Assembly (NCBI GenBank): GCA_036346225.1
Contig: JARFIW010001454.1
Span: 186,001 to 250,000, forward strand
Direction of reading: 5' to 3'
Origin: Platerodrilus igneus
Taxonomy: Eukaryota; Arthropoda; Insecta; Coleoptera; Lycidae
Length of the DNA stretch: 64,000 nucleotides
Shown: positions 22,152 through 33,748 of the stretch, piece after piece
Layout: every line of letters starts with the position of its first letter
How positions within the stretch are numbered: the first letter of the stretch is position 1
Made by a program: the position numbers and the translations under genes
Notes under the pieces: generated by a model
Told to the model about the DNA's origin: nothing
Database searches by the model: none
Seen by the model: only the letters and a program-made list of their open reading frames with translations

Positions 22152-22451
22152 GCGTCGTCGTTGATCATTGTAGTAAGCGTAAGACTACGGATCCCAAGGT
22201 CATGGGTTCAAATCCCGACACGGCCGACTGCTTGAAAAATGGCAGGTGAGCATTTTTCACAAAAATTACGCCCTCGTTCGGATGAGAGGTTAAATGGAGG
22301 TCCTGTGTGTGAGTGTTGTCACGCACGTTAAAGATCCCTACTTTGCCTGAAACGGCAAGGGTTCGGCAAAATTCTAAATTTCCAGGCAACAAAAACTCGC
22401 CTCCTGGCCAATGTAGTACCTTCGGGTGGAGCATTGGAAATGTAAATGAAC
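22152..22451 (+). mobile_element. SINE with Pol III B box and 15-bp target-site duplication
   Basis: A 300-bp insertion is flanked by GGTATGTGAAAGGGGG (22136-22151) and GGTATGTGAAGGGGG (22452-22466). Removing it joins LINE-B tail sequence seen uninterrupted elsewhere. The head carries a tRNA-like B box GGTTCAAATCC (22205-22215). The body has a GAGGTTAAATGGAGGTCC segment and CACGTTAAAGATCCC, resembling a core shared by SINEs of many animals (Nin-DC-like, from memory). Minus-strand ORFs here are spurious. Confidence 0.82.
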
Positions 22452-23437
22452 GGTATGTGAAGGGGGTTAAGCGGCCAGTGGCTGCCAAAGATTCCCCAAC
22501 ACTTAGACATTTGCCGTATTAATAGTTTTCCAGTAAATCCTTTCGCACAATTAACATTAGTTGAGAGTATTGCAAAATCAATATCTGTAGTTGTTTATAA
22601 TAATCACCATGTTTAAGTACAGTCATTAGTTTTTTCATCTTGCAACTGGCTGGAAGCGTACCTCCATTGATTTCTATTCTGAGCTAGCCTACACATTTTC
22701 CTGAAATTCTTACAGCCTACATCTTTCACTATCTGTGTGCAGTAGTCTAACCTAGGTCTACCTCTACTTCTCTTTTTTCCTATCTCTGCTTCTAATATAC
22801 CCTGCACTAGTCCCTCATGTCTTAGTATGTGGCCTATCATCCTATCTCTCCTATTTTTTACTGTTTTCCACATATTTCATTCTTCCCCTACCATTTCTAG
22901 TACCTCTTTGTTCTTAACTTTGTCTGTCCACGATATCTTCATCATACGTCTGTAGCACCACATTTCAAAGGATTCTACCTTTTTCTTGTCTGCTTCTCCT
23001 ACTGTCCAGGTTTCACAGCCATTTTGTTAATTTTCATACCATATCTCTCCGATAGAACTGTTTCCATTTTATTAAGAGCAGCTTCTAACTCTTCTTTGCT
23101 AGATGCTAGTACCGCTATATCATCTACAAATCTAAGCATATCAATTTTTTGTCCCTGCATAGTAATTCCAAATGTCTTCCTGCATTTGACAGTATTCATT
23201 GCCTCTTCTATGTACAAGTTAAAAATTAATGGGGATAAGGCATATCCCTGTCTCGCCCCTTTCCTAATTTTTACTTCTCCACTTTCTTACTCTAATTCTA
23301 TCACCGCTGTTTGCTCTTTGTATAGGCAATGTAATATCTGTCTATCTCAAAAACTCATTCCAATCTTTTTGAGTATGTTGAACATTTTTTTCCATTTCAC
23401 ATTGTCGAATGCTTTTTCCAAATCTACAAACCCTATA
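22452..23437 (-). mobile_element. RTE-like LINE-B, 5'-truncated copy
   Basis: About 1 kb of LINE on the minus strand from RT motif A to the 3' tail. The upper end is cut at 23437, the TA target of the mariner insertion. The family is assigned from RT motifs only. Confidence 0.8.
22613..23437 (-). pseudogene. LINE-B reverse transcriptase C-terminal half
   Basis: Reading down from 23437: motif A FVDLEKAFDNVKW, then KGARQGYALSPLIFNLY (motif B), MLRFVDDIAVLASS (catalytic FVDD), a linker, MWCYRRMMKISWTDKV, and IGHILRHEGLVQGILEAE with GRPRLDYCTQIVKDVG near the end at 22613. Several stops and frame changes interrupt it (for example after KIGMSF near 23360). The VDD catalytic pair is intact, but the N-terminal endonuclease and RT fingers are missing. 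Confidence 0.82.
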
Positions 23438-23439
23438 TA

Positions 23440-23910
23440 CAGGGTGCCCTATTTCTTACATGTTGTATGGGTAACTCTGTTATTTGTGACATTAGAGAAA
23501 AGGTTAAATGGGGAAACTAGTGCAGTTTTCAATGCCGAGTTCAGCCATGAAGAGATAATTAACATACAGGGTGTAGCAAAAGCGTTATACCAAAATAACG
23601 AAATTTTGATCTTTTTTGTTTTGCTTCGTGGCTCATTTATTGTGATAGATACAGTAAAACATTGTAGATGTTTTTTACATTATTTTAAAAGGAGAATAAG
23701 ATAAACTTATTTGTTTTTACATGGCCTTGGTCATGTTCGAGTAAATAAGTGAGGTTATGTTTTTTTAAATGGAAACCATAATTGACGGTAGTTCTGATAG
23801 ACAGGCATTTTTTTTCTCTTTTCAGTGATGTACTACAGTGTACATGTTCAACATAAAAATTTTTGAAAAAATTTTGTTTTTATGAAATACGAAACTTTGT
23901 ATTAAATAAT
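23440..23910 (+). repeat. Mariner long terminal inverted repeat, left
   Basis: 471 bp, complementary to 24534-25005. Contains a second inner CAGGGTGTAGC (about 23575) resembling another mariner terminus. Confidence 0.88.
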
Positions 23911-24123
23911 ATGTGAATATTTGAACTGATTTTAAGAATCAAGTAGCCATATGACACATAACAATAGATTTCACTTGTTTAAATAACAGAAATTAGATAG
24001 TACTGTTATTTTGTGTTTATACGTACATTATTTTCTTCTAATAGGTAGAATGTCCTATACAAATGAAGAAAAAAATGACTGGAAGAATATTTGGATGAAT
24101 TACCTCTTAACATCCATTACAGA

Positions 24124-24451
24124 CCAAAGTATTTCCAACACGATAGTGCCCCTGCACACAGTGGTACATCAGTGAAGCAATATTTAACTGATCGTTTTGA
24201 GCACGTGATTGGTAACAAAATGGAAATTGATTAGCCTGCTCGTTCACCAGAACTTACGCCATTAGATTTTTATTTGTGGAGTGATTTAAAAAATAAAGTG
24301 TATTCTACTACTCCTCAAACGCCTGAAGATTTAATAGCTAGAATCCAAACAGCAATTGCAAGCATTGATGCACGTACAATAGAAAAAGCACTTCGTAATG
24401 TTAAAAAACTATGTGAGCTTGTGCCTTCAATCAAATGGTGGGCACTTTGAA
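24124..24451 (+). pseudogene. Mariner-type transposase, C-terminal half
   Basis: The frame reads FQHDSAPAHSGTSVK with the second catalytic Asp. About 40 residues later comes RSPELTPLDFYLW with the third, then PEDLIARIQTAIASID and a stop after SIKWWAL at about 24448. A TAG near 24232 replaces the Trp expected before PARSPEL. The HDSAPAH and TPLDFYLW boxes are typical of insect Tc1/mariner transposases. The first catalytic Asp and DNA-binding domain are absent. Confidence 0.82.
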
Positions 24452-24533
24452 CACACTTTGAAGTGATATTATATTTAATATTTTTAACATAATTTGTTTT
24501 TGATATTTTTATTACGTCATGCATAAGTATTTT

Positions 24534-25005
24534 ATTATTTAATACCAAGTTTTGTATTTCATAAAAACAAAATTTTTTCAAAAATTTTTATGTTGAACAT
24601 GTACACTGAAGTACATCACTGAAAAGAGAAAAAAAAATGCCTGTCTATCAGAACTACCGCCAATTATGGTTTCCATTTAAAAAAACATAACCTCACTTAT
24701 TTACTCGAACATGACCAAAGCCATGTAAAAACAAATAAGTTTATCTTATTCTCCTTTTAAAATAATGTAAAAAACATCTACAACGTTTTACTGTATCTAT
24801 TACAATAAATGAGCCACGAAGCAAAACAAAAATGATCAAAATTTCGTTATTTTGGTATAACGCTTTTGCTACACCCTGTATGTTAATTATCTCTTCATGA
24901 CTGAACTCGGCATTAAATACTGCACTAGTTTCCCCTTTTGACCTTTTCTCTAATGTCACAAATAACAGAGTTACCCATACAACTTGTAAGAAATAGGGCA
25001 CCCTG
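24534..25005 (-). repeat. Mariner long terminal inverted repeat, right
   Basis: Complement of 23440-23910, with a handful of substitutions. Confidence 0.88.

Positions 25006-25032
<27 letters not shown>
25006..25032. repeat. (TA)n microsatellite
   Basis: Pure TA tract abutting the mariner right end. Confidence 0.9.
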
Positions 25033-25038
<6 letters not shown>

Positions 25039-25039
25039 T

Positions 25040-25110
25040 GCTGTGATACGGGGTTGTTTAAGGGATTGCAGTGATACGGGGTTGTTTAGGGGTGTATATA
25101 ATAGTAAGGG
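25040..25110 (+). repeat. Short tandem GTGATACGGGGTTGTTTA
   Basis: The 18-base motif occurs at about 25043-25060 and 25071-25088. A similar sequence (GCTATGATAATAGGGTAG) is present at about 56878. Confidence 0.7.
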
Positions 25111-25157
25111 TCGTGTAGTAACGATAAATAGCAATAGGAATCAGAAAACTGCACTTA

Positions 25158-25405
25158 TTTAGCAGAAAATTAAGTAATTCGTACATTATGTAAATAGCAT
25201 GCATTTAACACCCTGTATATAGACCGTAATTAACTTTAAACGATGCAAGTAAGCATATCTCACAACAAAAGAACGCGTATTTAGCAGAAAAATAGGTAAT
25301 TCATACATTATGTAAATAGCAAGCATTCAACACTCAGTATATAGACCGTTATTAATTTTAAGTAATGCCAGAAAGAATATCTTTCAACAATAGAACGCGT
25401 ATTCA
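25158..25405. repeat. 122-bp tandem repeat, two units
   Basis: AGCAGAAAAT-type starts lie at 25161 and 25283, a period of 122. Each unit contains CATTATGTAAATAGCA and a TGTATATAGACCGT segment. The third unit is partial and diverged. Confidence 0.75.
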
Positions 25406-26818
25406 GAAGAGAAATAATCGTTTATTTTGTACAATTATCCATAAGACGATATCTACACAAAACAACGTATGGCAAAGATAACGAATAATAAGCATAAACA
25501 CCATTACATGGAAATCCAAATTAATTACATCAGAAACCACTTCAAAATGCAGGGAATGTTGAAGACAGGGCCTGGTTGGTTGAGATAATCTGCAGAACTG
25601 CTTGAAAACCTAGCCCACATGTAGTGGGAAAATGCTATTTAACACCCATTCTGTGATAAGATGGATCAGTTCACAACTGAGGCACGTAGAAGCTGCGACA
25701 CTGTTAACCAAAAATCCACGCGTAATTTAAATAAAGTATAATAGAATATCAAGTATATGTTACAGTGATAATAGTGCAACAATTACGAAGAGTTTTGCCG
25801 TTTTTTTTTTTATAGAAAACGTGAGTAGAATTTGGGTAATTGATTTAAATTAAATATTTATAATGATAGGGCTTCAAGTATGTGTCGACAATAATATTTC
25901 AAATCTGGGTCAATATAATATTTCAAATCAGCGTCGACAATAATACTTCTGGTATATTTCTGAACACTTCAAATATGTGTCGACAATAATAATTCAAGTC
26001 TGGACATTTGAAGTCTGCGTTGACGATAATACTGCTGATATATTTCTAGACAATTCAAATCTGTGTCGACTATAATACTTCTGGATTCTAAGGGGACAAT
26101 TCTAATCGAATTTTGATACAATTCTGGTACAATTTTAAGCTGCGTCGAAAGTATTTAAGAGAAGAAATTCAAAACATTTGCAGACAAATATAAAATAAAG
26201 AATCACGAGGTAATTTTTGGAAAACAAGGGGTAACTGTACTCAAATATTGGTTCAACTAAGCAGAGCATTGGTATACGAATGAAGAGGAAGTGTTGATCC
26301 TCAACACGAACAACATATCACAGGTCAGATCTATTTAATTTTTAAGATATTTTTCAATTTAAATTTTAATACTGAATTTATTCAATTTATCCAAACTTGT
26401 AATGAAGTCAACAAGAAACATTTGCATACGTTAAACTAACGTAATAAAGCATAAAAAGGTATAGAACGTTCCAGATTTTTTTGGAAAGAGGTAGTTTTTG
26501 GTGACTAGATTAAATTCAAAGTATATAAATTTTGGGATAAACATATGATATTGATTGATTGAGGAGTGTATTTAAAGAATTTCAAAAATTGTAAATAATA
26601 TTTCTTTTCATTATATGAAATTAATTGACTTCGTTTTATCAATTCAAACAAATAATCATAAAGGGGTGAAAAATAGAAAATTGATCATCTTAACGTTGTG
26701 CGCTCTGTGTAGATTAAAAAGAGCTAGCTGTGGCACTATAATAAAATTAGTAAAATTTGAAGTGAGAACACAGAGAGGTGGCGTTAAGTAAAACGTTTAG
26801 AACACCGAGTACAGCGTT

Positions 26819-26821
<3 letters not shown>
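25406..26821. other. Unassigned non-coding region
   Basis: No coding potential. At about 25870-26090 a degenerate motif TGTGTCGACAATAATA recurs four to five times with spacing near 60, an imperfect minisatellite. The ends lie between a mariner element and a BEL1 LTR. It could be an old LTR, but no partner LTR was confirmed. Confidence 0.4.

Positions 26822-26871
<50 letters not shown>
26822..26871. repeat. (TA)n microsatellite
   Basis: 50 bp of TA repeats adjoining the outer end of the BEL1 3' LTR. Confidence 0.95.
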
Positions 26872-26874
<3 letters not shown>

Positions 26875-27300
26875 CTGTAATTTTATCGATCAACAGCATT
26901 TTAAAACAGTTAATCAATTAAAATACACTAACCTGTAATAGTTGCCAGTTGCGCTGGTATGAAAAATGTAGTGGACTGAAATCTGAGTCTTGCACGGCCG
27001 CCGTAAACTGCATAAACAAAAAGTTCAATATTCTTGAAGCGTTTTCATCAATGAAAGCCCATGGTCAAGCACACCGAACTGATTGTTACGGTCACTCCCT
27101 TTGCCAAGTTAACAATGTTCTGTCCGATGCTCGACTTCAACTGTGCACGAACACAAAAAGGCACTTGCGTGCACACTTTTCAATATCCAAAATTGTATAT
27201 ATTTGTTATAGGATAGGCGATACAAAGAAAGGAACTTTGATAATGTAAATATCAAACCAGAATAATATAAAGTGATCGTAATGCTATAAAATGCATAACA
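26872..27300 (-). repeat. BEL1 3' LTR (minus copy)
   Basis: 429 bp, starts TGTTATGC (27300) and ends CAGACA (26872). About ten bases near 27280 present in the other LTRs (TTTGGTGACA region) are missing. Confidence 0.88.
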
Positions 27301-27417
27301 TACCGCCCACCAAAATAAGATTGAAAACTTATTTTAACCAATGTAATTAAATATATACAAATGCGTAATTCCACAAAAAAAAATTATTGAGAAAAGAAAA
27401 GAAAAATTTTTCCTTTG

Positions 27418-28670
27418 TTATGTGTCCTCTAATGGGAGAGCACACAATTTGACCAAAGGTCGTTTAATAATGCCGTTTGCAGTTTGAACCTGCGCCACTG
27501 TCACAACATTATCTGTACCACGATACAAGTGGGTAACGCGTCCCAGTCGCCAATGCAATGGAGGGGTATTGTCCTCTTTAATTAGGACCAATGTCCCAAT
27601 TTTAACAGCGGGAAGAGATGAAAACCATTTAGTTTTCTGCTGGAGAGTATGTAAGTACTCGCTATGCCAACGGCGCCAAAAAAATTGTTGGATTCTCTGA
27701 ATGAGTTGCCAACGATCTAAAAATGATAGTTTCAGGTCCAAGACATTTGGGTCAGGAAGCACTGAAACTGGTTCGGCTCCTAAGAAATGACACGGTGCCA
27801 AATAAGAAAAATCTTGAGGATTTGTACTCAATGAACGCAAAGAACAAGAATTGAGTATGGCCTCAATCTAAATTAGTACAGTATTGAATTCCTCATACGA
27901 GAGAATTTGAGCGCCGATAACCTTGTTGAGATGACTCTTAACTGACTTGATGCCAGTCTACCACAACCCTCCGAAGTGAGGGGACGACAGGGATTGAAAA
28001 TAAATTTAATACCCTCTGCGGTTGCAACATGTTGCATAAGTTCTGCCAGTTCACGGGCAGCACCAGTAAAATTTGTGCTGCAATCACAGTAAATTTTGGC
28101 ACATTTACCACGACGAGCAATGAAACGCCTCAATGCCGCTATAAAGGCAGATGAGGACAAATTCGAAACTAGCTCTAAGTGCAGAGCCTTAGTTCCAAAA
28201 CAAACATAAGCCTTTAATGACTTTGAACCACGAGTGCGGCTCATGGTAATTGCGAACGGTCCACCAAAATCAACCCCAGTGTGGAGAAAAGCTTTACCCG
28301 AAACAGTACGCGTTGCTGGTAGGTCACCCATAGGGGGGAATAGGGAATTGGTTTTATACGAAAACAAATGATACATGCCTATAGACATTTTCGAACAGCC
28401 TTTTTGCGGCCAAAATCCAAAAATTTTGCGTTAAAAGAAATTGGGTTGTTCTAAGACCAGAATGTAAATATTTTTGATGACAGTCCAAAATAACGAGATC
28501 TGTCAAACGATGAGTAAGGGGTAATAGGAGTGGAAATTTTTCCCCATAAGGTAAATTTAAATTTCGAAGGCGACCGCCCACACTGAGTAAACCATGTCTG
28601 TCCAGAAATGGGCCAAGAGATCTAAGCTGTTTGCTAATGGTTCTCCTTTTTTCAATATTCTCTATGTCCT
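27418..28670 (-). pseudogene. BEL1 integrase (minus copy)
   Basis: Zinc-binding part (CHQKYLHSG) in ORF 28581-28354; core in ORF 28388-27873 with GVDFGGPF and IYCDCSTNF; C-terminal DUF5641-like ORF 27840-27418 intact. A frameshift occurs near 28000. In the correct frame the box SSPHFGGLW is followed by TAG (27960-27958), exactly where BEL integrases have the catalytic Glu. The third catalytic residue is therefore replaced by a stop. The KSVKSHLNKVIGAQ segment deleted in the plus copy is still present. Confidence 0.86.
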
Positions 28671-28696
28671 TTTAAAAGAATTCTGATTGAACTCTT

Positions 28697-29671
28697 TTAA
28701 CCAATAAATGAAGCGCAACTTGTTGTTGCTGATTTGAAATGATTTGCGATGCGTTTGAAACGAAATCCACAGGGGTTCTCAAAGTGCATATGAAATGAAG
28801 AACATAACATATATTTATTTATATCAGAAAATTTGTTTAATAAGAGATCAAGAAAATGATCCGAAATGATAATATTCAATGAGATAATTCTCTTTTCCAA
28901 ATCCATAGGTGTTGAATCTATTTCAGAAAATTTACTCACAGGCCAATCGGATTGTGGCAAAGAAAGCCAAATAGGACCGGACCACCATAAACGATGCTCT
29001 ACTAAATCCGTAGCTAGTAAACCCCGAGAGGCACAATCCGCTGGATTATCTTGAGACTTGATGTGGTTCCAAGACCCAGGAGGAATTCGATCTTGAATGT
29101 GTGAAATTTTATTACTAATGAAAGTTTTCCAATGATAAGAAGGCGATCGAATCCATGATAAAGCCACTGTAGAATCTGACCACGCATAAATTGATAACTT
29201 TAGTCAAACCTTGTAAATATTGAACAAGAACTCAATCAAATCTGATAAAAGTACCGCAGCAGATAATTCTAGCCGAGGCACAGAAATGCGTTGAGTAGGT
29301 GCAACTCTTGATTTTGCACATACCAATGAAACTTTGATATTACCATTTGTGTTTACCACTCTGAAATAAACTACTGCGGCGTATCCTTGTTCGGAGGCGT
29401 CGCAAAAGCCATGCAACTGATGTTCCAGACAGTTATCAGACAAAATCCACCGAGGAATTTTCACCTTAGACAATTCTGATAATTGATCAAGGTAATCTTT
29501 CCATTTGACAGTGACATCAACACGAGGGTCGTCATCCCAATCGATGCCCCGAATCCATAAATATTGAATAAGGTGTTTCACAAAAAATACCAATGGTGTC
29601 AACAAGCCCAAGGGATCAAAGATCCGCGCTATTTCTGAAACCATGTGTCTTTTGGTACAAACCCGATCCAC
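28697..29671 (-). pseudogene. BEL1 RT connection and RNase H (minus copy)
   Basis: One frame from 29671 to 28697, broken by a TGA near 29205 where the other copy has CGA (Arg). Shows DPLGLLTPLVFFVKH, LHGFCDASEQGYAA, RISVPRLEL, AWSDSTVALSWI and QDNPADCASRG. Upstream it is joined in frame to the RT through a TAG near 29715 that replaces a Gln codon. Confidence 0.87.
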
Positions 29672-29713
29672 CGGATTTACTACATAAAAAAATTCGTCTA
29701 ATGTCGGATGCCA

Positions 29714-31225
29714 CTAAAAGACCAAAATTTTTTGCGAGAAATTAGTTGAATCTTCGAATGAAAATGTCTGTTGATACCTAGCCGATTCAGGTACTACCTT
29801 AATTACGTCATATACGCTACTGTTCCATTTACGCAACGTAAATCCACCCAACAAGCACAGTTTGTCTAATTCCAAAATCAATTGTTGAGCTTCTTCGACC
29901 GATTGTGACCCGGTCACGACATCGTCAACATATGTATAGAATTCCAAAGCCTTAACAGCTAAAGGAAATTTTGATGATTCAACACGGGCCAATTCTTGGA
30001 TGACACGCAATGCCAAATACGGTGCTGATTTGACACCATAAGTTACTGTATTTAGTACAAAATCTGAAATAGGTTCTGTAAGATTAGACCTCCAAACAAT
30101 TTTTTGAAATTTCCGGTGTTCCGGAGAGATCTGAATTTGTCGATACATCTGTTTGATGTCTGCGGTGATACCAATCGGATGTAAGCGAAAATGCAAAAGT
30201 ACAGCCAAGATATCCTTTTGTAAAGAAGGACCGGCAAGCAAATGGTCATTAAGAGACCCACCAATGAGAGTAGTTGCCAAAGCATCAAAAACTACCCTTA
30301 ATTTTGTTGTGTTACTTTCTGGTTTAATAACCGCATGATGCGGAATGTAATATTCTGTCGAATGATGCGATGATTCCTTCATGCTAGAAGGAATGAGTGA
30401 CATGTGGCCACTTTGTAAATAATCTTGCATAAACTCCCTGTACATTGTATACAGTGGAGGGTCTTTTTGTAGAGGACTTTCCAATGCCAAAAACCTACAA
30501 AGTGCGACTTTCCGGGAATCCCAAAAAATGGGTTCCGGACCATTAAACGGAAGTGACACTATAAAACGACCCTGCTCGTTTCTAGCGTGTGTTGCCAAAA
30601 AATGCTGCTCACAAGCTTCTTCTGCAGAAGAAACCTTGTGGACATCTGGAATGCCTTCCAGTTCGCAAAACCGACGAATTAGAATATCCAGGGGTTCTGT
30701 TAGTACGCATAATGAGGTACTATCTGCTGCAGGAGAAATGATTTTCCCTGTAAGAACCCACCCAAATTTTGTATGAATCGCGACTGGTTTGTCTGCGGTT
30801 CCCATACGAGTTTCATTTAACAATGAGTGTGCATAAACATCTGCACCCAAAAGCAAATCAATTGTGCATGGCTTACCAAAATCAGGATCAGCCAACGGCA
30901 AGTCCGCTGTATGCGGCCAATAGTTGGTGTTTAATTGCACTGCAGGCAATTTACCACAAATATTTTGTAGAATATAAACATCTACATCAAATTGGGGATG
31001 TATTTTATCCCTAGGTCTAATTTTGCAAGATAAAACTCCCGATATGTGTGAGGAAGCTAAACCTAGACCTTCCACTTTAATGGCAACGTTGGATTTTTGT
31101 AAGCCAAGTCGCTGACGACAAGTTTCCGTCATAAAACTTTCTATACTGCCGTTGTCCAACAATGCTCTTACCTTTTGAATCTTTCCGTTTCCATCTCGAA
31201 TTGCAATAGTTGCAGTTGCCAACAA
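29714..31225 (-). pseudogene. BEL1 protease and reverse transcriptase (minus copy, YVDD intact)
   Basis: A 503-codon uninterrupted ORF, the best BEL1 Pol segment in the window. The retropepsin domain carries VRALLDNGSIESFM and later TIDLLLGADVYAHS. The RT carries VVFDALA in the motif A region, ADIKQMYRQI, FVLNTVTYGVKSAPY and the catalytic YVDD (rc of 29921-29932). The region 30950-31010 shows the uninterrupted sequence at the site where LINE-A entered the other copy. It remains in frame with Gag upstream apart from stops at about 31331 and 31289. Confidence 0.9.
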
Positions 31226-32571
31226 AGTGACGGTTTTTGAAGAATGCGTTAAAAATAAACTGCTAGTACTTGATGTACTTGCACATGGTTAATTTGACTG
31301 TAGTGCGGGCGCGTTATCAACGAATTGATCCGTCTATGATTTTTGGTTTGTAAAATGTAGCATTGTGTTGTGAGGTTTAGCGCACTTTCTACAAACAGAT
31401 TTTGAAGAACATTTCGTGGCTTGATGAAGCCCCGATAAACAATTAATGCAGAAATTTTTCTGCTTAACAAACTCGTAACGCTCGTGAGGCGTCTGGTCCA
31501 AAATATTCTGACACTGATATAAAGCATGTTTGCCTTTACAATGAATGCAACTTTTGTTGTCTGATATTGTCACCAATGAAGTTTGATATTGAGATTTTGT
31601 ATAAATTCCAGTAGGTTTATCAAAATGTGTAGATTTATTATTTGTTTTAGACTGTTTGCTCATACATAAACTACTAACTTCCAAGGCTTTAGAGTGCCTT
31701 TCAACAAATGTTTTTAACTGCTTATATGTGGGAATCAAATTTAAGGCCACAACATTGGTTTCAAATTCAAATAATTTTAAAAATTCGTTATCCAATTTTT
31801 TAGATAATGTACGAAACTGAAACATGTCCAAAACATCTACCTTAGCTTGCTCTAAGCATGCCAAATTTTCATCAAAGCAATTTATGAGAGCTCTAAGCTC
31901 TTGGTGAGAATTATGGTTGGCCTTTGAAGCATTTTCCAAAGCCGCAAAATGTGAGTTTACCAAAAGTCGCTTGCTTTCATACCTTTCAACCACGGTATCG
32001 TAAGCCAACTTAAAATTCTCCCCTGTAATAGGTAAATGTTTAATTAAACCTTTAGAATCTGAATCTAATACGTCCAGCAAGAAATAAAATTTTTCTACGC
32101 TTAATAAATTCTTGTTATCAACAACAAGATTTTTAAAAACCTCATTAAAATGCATAAACTCTAAAATCTTGCCAGAAAATTTTGTGATAGATATCCGAGG
32201 AAGTCTTATGTTGGACACACTTGTTAATTGAGAAAATTCTTGTATGTTGGCAAGAATATTTTCTTTCTTGATTTTAGATAAATCAAGCTCCATTTGTGCT
32301 CCACTATTTTTATTAAAATGACTAATCCATTCATGCTGGATTTCAAACTTTTAATTTCCTCCAAATTTTCTGCATCTACAGTGCACATTTTGTACGCACT
32401 ACCCATCTCATGTTTGAGATCGATAGTTGTTTGCGTTAGAATTTGAGCCAAAACTAAATTTTGCTCTGTTTAGTCCAAATTAAACGTTTGATCAAAAAGC
32501 GAACAAAACTGTTCAATAGGCAATTTTAAATCCAAGATAAACCGTTTGGTAGAAATTTTCTTGGTAGCCAT
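31226..32571 (-). pseudogene. BEL1 gag (minus copy)
   Basis: ATG at 32571-32569. An early TAA near 32471 (Ser codon TCA in the plus copy), a frameshift near 32310, and then a long open stretch 32293-31334 with the capsid-like region and zinc knuckles CIHCKGKH, CINCLSGLH and CRKCAKPH. Two further stops (TAG near 31331, TAA near 31289) precede the protease ORF. Gag packages the element RNA into virus-like particles. Confidence 0.88.
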
Positions 32572-33309
32572 TGTAGCTACTAAAATGTCCTATAAGTTCT
32601 AAGGAATTGTTTTGAAATAAATGATAAAAAATCAAAGACAAACATTTGCCTTTAAAATTTAAAAATTACATAAATAATTTTTAACCAAGAACACAATGTT
32701 CACCATTAAAATGTTTATAGCAATTATAGATATTCAAACACCTTGTATGAGGTGTTGTTTGAAATGAATGCCAATAAACCAAAGACAAAAATTTGTCTTT
32801 AACAAATTAAATGAATTATGTAATTTAACCTGTTTACCATTTCAATGAGTATTGGTGCTAAATTGTAACAATTATCAACAAGTTGTACGAATTAAATTGA
32901 CACCAACAAAATAAACAACGTTTTCAAACTTTGTTGAATGCGCGAGCAACTTATATTATGTCGCTAGAACTACGTTCGTTATCAGAAACAACAAGTTCAA
33001 ACTGCCGGCGTGCTGACCTCGAAAGCTATTATTTGAAATGAATGCACATGCGTTCTTTAAGCGATATAGCATTTGTAAAAACTGAACCACATTGATTATT
33101 TTCAACACAAATACCACAATGACTAAATTAATGCGATTTAATTTGAAATTATAATAATTTAAAACCATGAAATCCAAAGAATAGCAATGCGTTTTGTTTT
33201 ATAATAAAATATTTATGCAGCAAACGAGATGTGATATGCTGTAAGGAGCGTTAAGAATTAGGAACGTGCAGGAAAAAAATGTGTTATGTGGCGAGAAAGA
33301 TCAAAAAAA
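32572..33309 (-). other. BEL1 5' leader (minus copy)
   Basis: A 738-bp non-coding leader lies between the 5' LTR and gag. The lower part matches 1-228 of the window in reverse complement. The primer binding site should lie next to 33310, but I could not match it confidently to a tRNA end. Confidence 0.7.
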
Positions 33310-33748
33310 GTCCGTATTTATCGACCAACAGCGTTTTAAAAACAGGTAATCAATTAAAAATACACTAACCTGTAATGGTCGCCAATTGTGCTGGTATGAA
33401 AAAATGTAGTGGACTGTAATACTGCGTCTGCACGACCGCCGTCAACTGCATAAACCAAAGTTCACTATTCTTGAGGCGTTTTCACCATTGAATGTGCCAT
33501 GGTCAAGCACACCGAACTGATTGTTACGGTCACTCCCGTTGCCAAGTTAATAATGTTCTGTCCGATGCTCGACTTCGACTGTGCACGAACACAAAAAGAC
33601 ACTTGCGCGCACACTTTCCAATATCCAAAATTGTATATATTTGATATAGGATAGGCGATACAAGGAAAAAAACTTTGATAATGTAAATATCAAACCAGAA
33701 TAATATAAAGTGATCGTATGTCACCAAAAATGCTATAAAATGCATAAC

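Larger units (their letters stand above)
23440..25005 (+). mobile_element. Mariner-type DNA transposon with 471-bp terminal inverted repeats
   Basis: Termini are CAGGGTGCCC and the complement GGGCACCCTG. Both sides are flanked by TA, the target duplicated by Tc1/mariner elements. Arms: 23440-23910 and 24534-25005, nearly identical. The internal 620 bp holds the C-terminal part of a transposase. The N-terminal half of the gene is missing, so this copy is non-autonomous. The right TA runs into a TA microsatellite. Confidence 0.85.

Noticed and set aside
22205..22215. Possible tRNA gene around the B box
   Set aside because: Only the B box is present, with no cloverleaf; the context is a SINE with target duplications.
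22165..22488. 107-codon minus-strand ORF
   Set aside because: Antisense translation of the SINE.
23024..23704. 226-codon plus-strand ORF
   Set aside because: Antisense to the LINE-B reverse transcriptase and running into the mariner arm; no domain.
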